From: Saccharopolyspora montiporae
Lineage (GTDB): Bacteria > Actinomycetota > Actinomycetes > Mycobacteriales > Pseudonocardiaceae
Direction of reading: 5' to 3'
Assembly: GCF_015209505.1 (NCBI RefSeq)
Contig: NZ_JADEYC010000007.1
Span: forward strand, 1-64,000
DNA length: 64,000 bases
Shown here: one piece after another, positions 41,353 to 49,400 of the stretch
Position numbering within the stretch: position 1 is the first letter of the stretch
How the letters are laid out: the number at the start of each line of letters is the position of its first letter
Notes under the pieces: generated by a model
What the model was told of the DNA's origin: nothing
The model's input: the letters and a program-made list of their open reading frames with translations, nothing else
Databases searched by the model: none
Made by a program: the position numbers and the translations under genes

Positions 41353-42075
41353 ATGCGCGATCCTGCTGCCATGTCGGCTACCCCACCCACCGCCACCGCG
41401 GTCCTGGTGCACAGCCCCTTCCTCGGACCCACGAGCCTGCGGCCGCTGGCCGACCGGTTCGATGCCGGCGACCGCCCCGCCCTCGTACCCGATCTGCGCG
41501 CGGCGGTCGCCAATGATCCGGTGCACCCCCAGCTCACCGCGCTCGTCGCGGACGCCGTCCGAACCGTCGACGGGCCGGCCGTCCTCATCGGGCACAGCGG
41601 TGCCGGTCCCCTGCTGCCCGGCTTCGCCGCTGCCCTCCCCCAGCCCCCGTCGGCGCTGGTCTACCTCGACGCCGGGCTGCCCACACCCGGTCAGAGCTGG
41701 CTGGACATCACGCCGGCGAGGCTCGCCGACCAGCTGCACCAGCACGCCCGGGGCCCGCTGCTCCCTCGCTGGCACAACTGGTTCGACACCGACCCGCTCA
41801 CCGCACTCGTCTCTGATCCGGACCTGCGCGCCGCGCTGGCCGCCGAGGAACCCGATGTCTCGCTCGGATTCCTCGGCGAACCGCATCCGGGGACGACCTG
41901 GCGCGGTCCGGCCGGCTACGTCCAGCTCAGCGAGGCCTACGGCGCCGCATCCGCTGAAGCCGCTGCACTCGGCATGCCCGTCCGCCGCGTCGACGCGCAC
42001 CACCTGGCCGCGGCAACCGAGCCCGCCGCGGTCGCCGCGGCCGTCGAGGAGCTGCTGGCCCCCTTGGTCGAGTGA
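41353..42075 (+). CDS. Alpha/beta hydrolase-like protein
   Basis: 240 residues. The strand-turn AVLIGHSGAGPLLPGFAAAL carries the nucleophile serine in GHSGAG. AVLVHSPFLGPTSLRPLADRF provides the oxyanion region. A late histidine (VDAHHLAAATEP) could complete the triad; the acidic member is less clear. ATG 41353 is used because GGAG lies nine bases upstream; an ATG at 41371 also begins the conserved part. Substrate unknown. It ends at a 17-bp hairpin convergent with the SPFH gene. Confidence 0.78.
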   Translation: MRDPAAMSATPPTATAVLVHSPFLGPTSLRPLADRFDAGDRPALVPDLRAAVANDPVHPQLTALVADAVRTVDGPAVLIGHSGAGPLLPGFAAALPQPPSALVYLDAGLPTPGQSWLDITPARLADQLHQHARGPLLPRWHNWFDTDPLTALVSDPDLRAALAAEEPDVSLGFLGEPHPGTTWRGPAGYVQLSEAYGAASAEAAALGMPVRRVDAHHLAAATEPAAVAAAVEELLAPLVE

Positions 42076-42154
42076 ACTGCCCAACAACCCGGGTTCACGC
42101 ATCCACCGGCTCGATACCTCCGCGGACAGCTGAGAGCCGTGCCGCCCGAAATGA

Positions 42155-42194
42155 CGAGGCCGGCGGCGGGAACCACGTCCCGCCGCCGGCCTCG
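42155..42194. terminator. Convergent terminator hairpin
   Basis: A 17-bp perfect stem: left arm 42155-42171 (CGAGGCCGGCGGCGGGA), loop ACCACG, right arm 42178-42194. It sits between the convergent hydrolase and SPFH genes; only TT follows the stem. Confidence 0.7.
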
Positions 42195-42208
42195 TTCGTC
42201 GTCGCGGC

Positions 42209-43429
42209 CTACTGCTGCTCGTCCTCCTCGCGGCGGGCCGGCGGGGCCGAATCCGCGGGCGGCTGCGCGAGCGCACCCGGCTCGCCCAACGTCCCGGCTC
42301 CGCTCGACGAGTCGCCGACACCCGGGCTCGGCACCTGCTTGCGGGCCACGGCCTCGGCCGCGCGCACCGCCTCGGCGACCTCGGGCGTCGAGGACGTGTC
42401 GAACCAGGCCTGCACCGACGCCTCCTCTTCCTCGGGAGGCGTGGTCGGTGCTTCCTCCTTCGGCGGCTCGTAGCGGAACACCCCGTCCTCGCCGGGTGCG
42501 CCGAGCAGCTTCGCGAAGCCCTCCAGCGACTTGCCGAAGTCGTTGGGCAGCATCCACACCTTGTTCGCGTCGCCCTGCGCCATCTGCGGCAGCGTCTGCA
42601 GGTATTGGTAGGCCAGCAGTTCGGGGGTGGGCTTGCCGCGCTTGACCGCGGCGAAGACCTTCTCGATCGCCTTGGCCTGGCCCTGCGCCTCCAGGTAGCG
42701 GCTGGCCCGCTGGCCCTGCGCCCGCAGGATGCTGGACTGGCGCCCGGCCTCGGCTTCCAGGATGGCGGCCTGCTTCTGGCCTTCAGCGGCCAGGATCGCG
42801 GCCTGCTTCTCGCCCTCGGCCGTCTTGATCGCCGACTCCCGCTCGCCTTCGGCGTTGAGGATCATCGCCCGCTTCTCGCGGTCGGCCCGCATCTGCTTTT
42901 CCATCGAGTCCTGGATGGACGGCGGCGGGTCGATCGCCTTGAGCTCCACCCGCGCCACGCGGATGCCCCAGCGGCCGGTGGCCTTGTCCAGTTCTCCGCG
43001 CAGCTGGGTGTTGATCTGGTCGCGGGAGGTCAGCGTCTCCTCCAGGCTCATCCCGCCGACCACGTTGCGCAGCGTGGTGGTGGTGAGCTGCTCGACGCCC
43101 TCGATGTAGTTGTTGATCTCGTAAACCGCCGAGCGGGAATCGGTCACCTGGAAGTAGACCACGGTGTCGATCGAGACGGTCAGGTTGTCCTGGGTGATCA
43201 CCGGCTGCGGCGGGAAGGACACCACCTGCTCGCGCAGGTCGATCCGCGCCCGCACCCGGTCCAGGAACGGCACCAGGAAGTTCAGCCCCGGCCCGGCCAC
43301 ACCGCGGAACTTGCCCAGCCGCTCCACGACCGAAGCCTGGGCTTGCGGAACCACCAGCACGGACTTGACGGCGACGATGATCACCACCAGCACCACGACC
43401 AGCAGGATGATCAGTTCGGTCGGGCCCAC
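42209..43429 (-). CDS. SPFH/band 7 family membrane protein
   Basis: 406 residues. An N-terminal membrane helix (ELIILLVVVLVVIIVAVKSV, residues 5-24) anchors an SPFH domain (about 30-200). A long charged helix with repeating AEGEKQAAILAAEGQKQAA-like units (about 200-260) follows, then an acidic proline-rich tail (about 320-406). It is the stomatin/paraslipin type that forms large rings in the membrane and protects or organises membrane proteins, often with NfeD and an FtsH-like protease. The NfeD gene is 10 bp upstream on the same strand. In mycobacteria the same pair follows the ferrochelatase gene. Confidence 0.92.
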   Translation of the reverse strand: MGPTELIILLVVVLVVIIVAVKSVLVVPQAQASVVERLGKFRGVAGPGLNFLVPFLDRVRARIDLREQVVSFPPQPVITQDNLTVSIDTVVYFQVTDSRSAVYEINNYIEGVEQLTTTTLRNVVGGMSLEETLTSRDQINTQLRGELDKATGRWGIRVARVELKAIDPPPSIQDSMEKQMRADREKRAMILNAEGERESAIKTAEGEKQAAILAAEGQKQAAILEAEAGRQSSILRAQGQRASRYLEAQGQAKAIEKVFAAVKRGKPTPELLAYQYLQTLPQMAQGDANKVWMLPNDFGKSLEGFAKLLGAPGEDGVFRYEPPKEEAPTTPPEEEEASVQAWFDTSSTPEVAEAVRAAEAVARKQVPSPGVGDSSSGAGTLGEPGALAQPPADSAPPARREEDEQQ

Positions 43430-43439
43430 ATCTATCTCC

Positions 43440-43871
43440 TCACGGCTCGGCCCAGACGACGGCGGTCGCGCCGGAGATCTCCATCACCGTCACCGTCTCG
43501 CCGACCTGCAGCACTTGTGTCTCGTCGAACGCCCGTGCCGACCAGAGCTCGCCGTCCATCCGCACCTGCCCCTGGTGGGCATCCACGGTGGACTCGACGA
43601 TCGCGGTCTTGCCGACCAGAGCGTCCACATTGGTCTTGAGCTCCCGCTGGATCTGCACCCGGCGCTTGAGCGCCGGACGCGCCAGGAAGATCAGCCCCAG
43701 TCCCAGCGCGGCGAACACCGCCGCGTCCAGCGGCAACGGCACCCCCAGCGCCGAGGCTCCGGCTGCTCCGAACGCAGCGACGCCGAGCATGACCAGGACG
43801 AACTCGCCGGAGAGCACCTCGGCCACGACGAGTACCACCCCGGCTATCAGCCACAGCAGCGCGGGATTCAT
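43440..43871 (-). CDS. NfeD-like membrane protein
   Basis: 143 residues. Membrane helices at about 4-22, 28-45 and 48-65 are followed by a soluble OB-fold (about 80-143: VGKTAIVESTVDAHQGQVRMDGELWSARA). This is the short NfeD1b form without the serine-protease domain. It teams with the SPFH protein encoded 10 bp downstream; the pair probably manages membrane microdomains. The ATG at 43871 begins directly before the first helix. Confidence 0.9.
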   Translation of the reverse strand: MNPALLWLIAGVVLVVAEVLSGEFVLVMLGVAAFGAAGASALGVPLPLDAAVFAALGLGLIFLARPALKRRVQIQRELKTNVDALVGKTAIVESTVDAHQGQVRMDGELWSARAFDETQVLQVGETVTVMEISGATAVVWAEP

Positions 43872-43926
43872 ACAGCCATGGTGGCAGACGGTCCAACACC
43901 CGGGCTCGGAATGTGCCCGGGCGTGA

Positions 43927-44757
43927 TCAAGGCGTGATGTCGCCGGTCGCGTCGGCGGTGACGAAGTCGATCAGCTGCTCGACCGCGTTCAGCAGCGCGG
44001 GGTCGAGTTCGCGGAACCCGGACACCGCCCCGAGCACGCGGCGCCAGCCTTCGGCCGGCTCGCCCCATCCGAGCCGGGTGCACACGCCGGTCTTCCAGTC
44101 CTCGCCCGGCGGGACGTCCGGCCACGCGTCGATGCCGACCGCCGCCGGTTTCACCGCCTGCCAGACGTCCACGAACGGGTGACCGGTGAGGTGGACGTGC
44201 GGGTGCTGCACCTGCTCGGCCAGCGCCGATTCCTTGCTGCCCGGCACCAGGTGGTCCACCAGCACCCCCACTCGGCGCCCCGGTCCCGGCTCGAAGTCGG
44301 CCAGTGCGCCGGCCAGGTCGTCGATGCCGTGCAGCGGTTCGACGACGACGCCTTCCACCCGCAGGTCATGCCCCCAGACCCGTTCCACGAGCTCGGCGTC
44401 GTGCAGCCCCTCGACCCAGATTCGGCTGCCGCGCGCGGTCCGGGCCCGCAGCCCCTGGACGCGCACCGATCCGGACGCCGAGCGCGTGCCACCGCCACCG
44501 GAACCGGCCGGGGTCGGCGGAACGAGCGTCACCGGTGTGCCCTCGTGCAGGAACGCGGCCGGGCGTAGCGGGAACACCCGCTGACTGCCGTGCCGGTCCT
44601 CCAGCACGACGCCTTCCTTGTCCAACCGCACCACCGCACCGCAGAACCCGCCCGCGGCGTCCTCGACCACCAGGCCCGCCTCGGCGGGCACCTGCGGGAC
44701 CTGCTTGCGCCGCCCGCCACCGCGCAGGACGTCATCGCCGTAATCCACCGAACGCAC
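43927..44757 (-). CDS. DUF3097 family protein
   Basis: 276 residues of a family restricted to actinobacteria. Conserved pieces include VEGLHDAELVERVWGHDLRVEGVVVEPLHGIDDL and VGVLVDHLVPGSKES. This middle part, with EGxxDAE and DHLVPGSKE, resembles a TOPRIM-like domain (conserved Glu and DxD-like acids), so nucleic-acid chemistry is possible; that is inference. The start is a GTG at 44757. It lies upstream of nfeD with a 55-bp gap and may be separately transcribed. Confidence 0.82.
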   Translation of the reverse strand: MRSVDYGDDVLRGGGRRKQVPQVPAEAGLVVEDAAGGFCGAVVRLDKEGVVLEDRHGSQRVFPLRPAAFLHEGTPVTLVPPTPAGSGGGGTRSASGSVRVQGLRARTARGSRIWVEGLHDAELVERVWGHDLRVEGVVVEPLHGIDDLAGALADFEPGPGRRVGVLVDHLVPGSKESALAEQVQHPHVHLTGHPFVDVWQAVKPAAVGIDAWPDVPPGEDWKTGVCTRLGWGEPAEGWRRVLGAVSGFRELDPALLNAVEQLIDFVTADATGDITP

Positions 44758-45017
44758 ACCGAAACGTTAACCCGATCGGCGACACCGGCGGTGGCGGCGC
44801 GCCGCGACGGCACCGCACGTCCGACGCCGTCCTGAGCCGCACGGAAGCGCTCGCGGGTTCGTGCGTGCTGTCCCGTCCCTGCCGATCGCGAGTACGAAGG
44901 ACCGGTCGGTCGTGAACCTGTGGCGGCGTGCTCATGGGTGCGTCGCCTGGCCGGGGGCGCCACACCTGTCCGCTTTCGGAAAGACGCTGCGCTCACCGCC
45001 GGGTAATCTCCAGCTCC
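44758..45017. other. Divergent promoter region, no gene seen
   Basis: A 260-bp gap between the DUF3097 start and the VOC protein start. AAACGTTAACC near 44763 is the only AT-rich palindromic core I noted. No supportable frame. Confidence 0.4.
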
Positions 45018-45452
45018 GTGGAACAGCGCCTGAGCCTGATCACCCTGGGAGTCACCGACCTGCACCGCGCCCACGCGTTCTACGAGCGCCTGGGATGGCA
45101 CGGGCAGGAGGTGCAGGAAACGGTCTTCTTCCAGGCTGGCGGCCTAGCGGTCAGCCTCTGGGCGCGGGACAAACTCGCCGCCGATCTCGGCATCAGCAAC
45201 CCGGCAGCTGACGGCTTCGGCGGCGTAGCGCTGGCGCACAACGTGCGCTCGCCGACCGAGGTGGACGAGATCCTCGTCGCTGCGCGGGATGCGGGAGCAA
45301 CGATCACGCGCGCCGCCGGCGAGACGTTCTACGGCGGGTACGCCGGCGCGTTCTGCGACCTCGACGGCCACGCGTGGGAGATCGCCTACAACCCCGGGTT
45401 CGCACTCGCGGACGACGGCACGATCACCCTGCCCGACTTCTCCGCCACCTGA
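45018..45452 (+). CDS. VOC-family (glyoxalase/bleomycin-resistance fold) protein
   Basis: 144 residues with two beta-alpha-beta-beta-beta units. The N terminus (LITLGVTDLHRAHAFYERLGW) and C terminus (YGGYAGAFCDLDGHAWEIAYNPGF) are family landmarks, the latter with the usual DPDGH/E metal position written as DLDGHAWE. It may bind a metal and isomerise or epimerise a small molecule, or sequester a drug. The GTG at 45018 begins the fold. No informative neighbour. Confidence 0.83.
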   Translation: MEQRLSLITLGVTDLHRAHAFYERLGWHGQEVQETVFFQAGGLAVSLWARDKLAADLGISNPAADGFGGVALAHNVRSPTEVDEILVAARDAGATITRAAGETFYGGYAGAFCDLDGHAWEIAYNPGFALADDGTITLPDFSAT

Positions 45453-45781
45453 CGTCGACGACGCCGACGCGACTGACGTGCGTGCCGTGCCGCGCGAGGA
45501 GCCTCGACCGCACATGAGCACCGTCGCGCACTGACCGTGTCCGACCGCGACATGCGGTGTTGCAGATACCCCGCAACGGCAGCAGGCATGACCGTAGCCC
45601 GCGCCACCGGCCCGCTCCGCGGCCCGCTCCGCGGCCGGCGCCGCGGCCGGCGCCGAACCTCCCGCCGAGCGACCGCGGCAACACGGGCGCATGGAAGGCG
45701 GCCCTACGTCGCTGCTCAGGACAGCTTCGGGAGTACAACCCCTCGACGCGCGGGACGGGCACCGGAACGTACCCTTTCGGC
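45453..45781. other. Gene-free stretch with a 12-bp tandem repeat
   Basis: 329 bp without a supportable gene. It contains four 12-bp repeats (45608-45655) and a small stem GTTGC/GCAAC near 45560. Long frames on both strands here encode only low-complexity Arg/Pro or Gly/Ala/Arg repeats. Confidence 0.5.
45608..45655. repeat. Four tandem 12-bp repeats
   Basis: Two copies of CGGCCCGCTCCG followed by two of CGGCCGGCGCCG. The unit is very GC-rich and partly palindromic, so slippage is the simplest origin. Confidence 0.75.
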
Positions 45782-46576
45782 GTGCCTTGCCCCAGCGCCA
45801 CGATGGTCGTCTGGAGCTCCGCCTGGTTGCACGGGGCCGCCGCGGCCGACGACGTGCTCGACGCCCTGCAGATCTGGGCCGAGATGCACGAGGTGCGCGC
45901 GGCCGACCCCGCCCTGGCCACCCGGCTGGAGCTGCCCGGACCCGAAGAGACCCCTGCCGGCCCCGCCCTGCTGCTCGCCGCGCTGCGCAGAGCCGGAGCC
46001 GGGCAGGGCGTGCTGGTGCTGCCGGTCTCCGGCGACGTCCGCGGACTGGACGGATCGACCGACTTCGCGCGGCAGGCCATGCGGGCCGGAGAGGCCGCAG
46101 TGCTGCCCGACGCCGCCGTCGGCCTGGTGCCCGAGCAGGTGGCCGACGGGATCCTGCGCTGGACCGCGCACCCGCTGGGCGAACGGCGCCCCGATGAGCA
46201 CGTGCCCATCGGCGAGGCTGAACACGGCATGTCCTCGACCATGCGCGAAGCCGCCAGCACGCTGGTCGACCTCGGCGTCGCCAAGCAGCGCCCGGGGGTG
46301 CGCGAGGAGATCGCCCGAGCGGTGGAGTCCCGGCCCGCACCGGCGTGGCCGGCCAGTTCGCCGCAGCGGGCCGTGCGGGTGTTGCAGCGCGCCGCCGAAG
46401 TCCAGGCCATCCTGCAGGTCGCCACCGAGGACGCGCCCGGCGCCGCGGTTTCGGCCTCGGCCATGCGCAAGCGCACCGACGCGCTGCGCCCGCTGTTCGA
46501 CGCGGTGCGCTCGGCGCGCTGCGCGGCCGTCGCGGAAATGGTGCGCGTGCTGGCCGACAGCGCCCCGCGGAGCTGA
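45782..46576 (+). CDS. Conserved actinobacterial hypothetical protein
   Basis: 264 residues, mostly alanine-rich helices, beginning (GTG at 45782) MPCPSATMVVWSSAWLHGAAAADDVLDALQIW. No signal, membrane helix or catalytic motif is visible. Its place and orientation, facing the ferrochelatase gene and next to NfeD/SPFH, match the hypothetical gene between the ferrochelatase and NfeD genes in mycobacteria (Rv1486c). Orthology is inferred from position, not alignment. It overlaps no other credible gene and is convergent with the ferrochelatase gene across 10 bp. Confidence 0.75.
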   Translation: MPCPSATMVVWSSAWLHGAAAADDVLDALQIWAEMHEVRAADPALATRLELPGPEETPAGPALLLAALRRAGAGQGVLVLPVSGDVRGLDGSTDFARQAMRAGEAAVLPDAAVGLVPEQVADGILRWTAHPLGERRPDEHVPIGEAEHGMSSTMREAASTLVDLGVAKQRPGVREEIARAVESRPAPAWPASSPQRAVRVLQRAAEVQAILQVATEDAPGAAVSASAMRKRTDALRPLFDAVRSARCAAVAEMVRVLADSAPRS

Positions 46577-46586
46577 CCGGCCGCGA

Positions 46587-47606
46587 TCAGCAGCCGGCGT
46601 CGTCGCAGGGTTCCCCGTTGACACCCCGCCCGGCTGTCGGCATGTCCGAGAGCTTTTGCACCGGCGCATCCGAGGTCTCCTCGGCGACCAGGTCCACGAT
46701 CATCTGCGGGAACCGCGGATCCGTGCCGGCCGTGGCCGCGCGGCGGAACCGGATCCCGAGCTCCTCGGCCAGCTCGGCGGCCTCGTTGTCCAGGTCCCAG
46801 ACCACTTCGAGATGATCGGAGACGAACCCGATCGGGCTCACCACGACCGCAGGAACCCCCTGCGCGTAGAGCTCGTCGAGGTGATCGCCGATGTCGGGCT
46901 CCAGCCACGGCACGTGCGCCGGACCCGACCGCGACTGCCAGACCACGTCGTAGTCGTCGACCCCGACCTGGCCGGCCACCAGCCGCGCGGCCTCGGCGAC
47001 CTGGCGGGAATACCAGTTCGGCGCACCGTCCGGGCCGATCTCCTCGTCGGCGCGCAGCGGGATCGAGTGCGCGGTGAACACCAGCCGCGCCTGCCCCGGC
47101 TCGGCCCCGAGCTCGGTGAACGCCGCCCGCACCGCATCGGCGTTGGCCTCCACGAACAGCGGGTGGTCGAAGAACTGGCGCAGTTTCACCAGTTCCGGCG
47201 CCCGCGGCCCCACCGCCTCGCGCGCCCGGGCGATGTCCTCGTGGTACTGGCGGCACCCCGAATAGCCGCCCCACGCCGACGTCGCGAACACCAGCGCGCG
47301 CCCGACCCCGTCGGCGGCCATCTGCGCCACCGTCTCCTCGACCATCGGGTGCCAGTTGCGGTTGCCGAAGTAGACCGGCAGATCACGCCCCGCCGATTCC
47401 AGCTCGCCGCGCAACGCGACCATGATGTCCCGGTTGAGCCGGTTGATCGGCGAGACACCGCCGAAGTGGTGGTAATGCTCGGCGACCTCGTCCAGCCGCT
47501 CCGGCGGCACGCCCCGCCCCCGCGTCACGTTCTCCAGGAACGGGCGAACTTCCTCGGGCCCCTCCGGGCCCCCGAACGACAGGAACAGCAGCGCATCGAA
47601 AGTCAC
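46587..47606 (-). CDS. hemH: Ferrochelatase (coproporphyrin type in actinobacteria)
   Basis: 339 residues. It begins [30 protein letters not shown], with catalytic His in [22 protein letters not shown] context and [10 protein letters not shown], and Glu in [21 protein letters not shown]. It inserts Fe2+ into coproporphyrin III (actinobacterial pathway, also called CpfC). Three cysteines are visible: one in GYSGCRQY and two in the C-terminal PCDDAGC. These fit the [2Fe-2S] cluster found in mycobacterial enzymes. The GTG at 47606 is chosen as the start of the fold. It is last in a fabG-inhA-hemH order, as in mycobacteria. Confidence 0.93.
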   Translation of the reverse strand: MTFDALLFLSFGGPEGPEEVRPFLENVTRGRGVPPERLDEVAEHYHHFGGVSPINRLNRDIMVALRGELESAGRDLPVYFGNRNWHPMVEETVAQMAADGVGRALVFATSAWGGYSGCRQYHEDIARAREAVGPRAPELVKLRQFFDHPLFVEANADAVRAAFTELGAEPGQARLVFTAHSIPLRADEEIGPDGAPNWYSRQVAEAARLVAGQVGVDDYDVVWQSRSGPAHVPWLEPDIGDHLDELYAQGVPAVVVSPIGFVSDHLEVVWDLDNEAAELAEELGIRFRRAATAGTDPRFPQMIVDLVAEETSDAPVQKLSDMPTAGRGVNGEPCDDAGC

Positions 47607-47661
47607 CCGTCCATGATGACGCTGCGCAACCACGCAGCGGGCACCGGGGGCGGCGTGTCCG

Positions 47662-48429
47662 CTAGATCCCCAGCGCGTGCACCCCGCCGTCGGCCATGAT
47701 CATCGAACCGGTGGTCTTGGGCAACCAGTCCGACAGCACCGCGCACACGGTCTGCGCCACCGGGGTGGGATCGTTGACGTCCCAACCCAACGGGGCACGC
47801 GTCCCCCAGCTGTCCTCCAGCTCACCGAACCCGGGGATCGACTTGGCCGCCATGGTGCGCACCGGGCCCGCCGACACCAGGTTCACCCGCACGCCCTGCT
47901 GGCCCAGCTCGCGCGCCAGGTAGCGGTTCGTCGACTCCAGCGCCGCCTTGGCCACACCCATCCAGTCGTAGGCCGGCCACGCCACCCGGGCATCGAAGTC
48001 CATGCCCACGATGGACCCGCCCTGCCCCAGCAGCGGCAGGGCCGCGGCGCTGAGTGACTTCAGCGAATACGCCGAGATCTGCACCGCCGTGGACACGTCC
48101 TCCCACGGTGCGGCCATGAAATCCGCACCCAGGCACGACGGCGGCGCATAACCGATCGAGTGCAGCACACCGTCCAATCCGGACACGTGCTCGCCCACCC
48201 GCTCGGACAGCGACTCCAGCTGCCCGTCGTCGGTGACGTCGAGCTCGACCACCGGCGCCGGTTTCGGCAGCCGCGACGCGATCCGCTCGACCAGGCTGAG
48301 CCGACCGAACCCGGTCAACACCACCTCGGCACCCTGCTCCTGGGCCGTTTTCGCCGCGTGGAACGCGATCGACGCGTCGGTGATCACCCCGGTCACCAGA
48401 ATCCGCTTGCCTTCGAGCAATCCGCTCAC
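47662..48429 (-). CDS. inhA: Enoyl-ACP reductase (InhA/FabI)
   Basis: 255 residues. NADH-binding opening [35 protein letters not shown], then the InhA-type active site: Phe/Tyr region in [25 protein letters not shown] with catalytic Tyr and Lys. The substrate loop has [15 protein letters not shown]. It reduces trans-2-enoyl-ACP in fatty-acid synthase II. The GTG at 48429 has GGAGGG seven bases upstream. It lies 92 bp after fabG, with a small hairpin between them, and 55 bp before the ferrochelatase gene. Confidence 0.95.
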   Translation of the reverse strand: MSGLLEGKRILVTGVITDASIAFHAAKTAQEQGAEVVLTGFGRLSLVERIASRLPKPAPVVELDVTDDGQLESLSERVGEHVSGLDGVLHSIGYAPPSCLGADFMAAPWEDVSTAVQISAYSLKSLSAAALPLLGQGGSIVGMDFDARVAWPAYDWMGVAKAALESTNRYLARELGQQGVRVNLVSAGPVRTMAAKSIPGFGELEDSWGTRAPLGWDVNDPTPVAQTVCAVLSDWLPKTTGSMIMADGGVHALGI

Positions 48430-48451
48430 GAGAAACCCTCCGCATTCGACA

Positions 48452-48473
48452 GCGGGTGCCGAACGGCACCCGC
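48452..48473 (-). promoter_or_regulatory. Intercistronic hairpin between fabG and inhA
   Basis: GCGGGTGCC (48452-48460) pairs perfectly with GGCACCCGC (48465-48473) around a GAAC tetraloop. No T run. It may tune read-through, RNA processing or stability within the operon. Confidence 0.5.
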
Positions 48474-48521
48474 GACCTCCGGGCCGACCCGGCCCCCACC
48501 ACACCGGCTACGCCGCGGCGA

Positions 48522-49337
<816 letters not shown>

Positions 49338-49400
49338 CTACAGCCCGCCCGCCAGGCAGACTGCGCTGCGAGCACCCGCAACGACGCCGAGGAGTCGTCG

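Noticed and set aside
45424..47274. 616-codon minus frame over the hypothetical and ferrochelatase genes
   Set aside because: It contains the 12-bp repeat read as Gly-Ala-Gly-Arg and is an antisense/other-frame shadow of two real genes.
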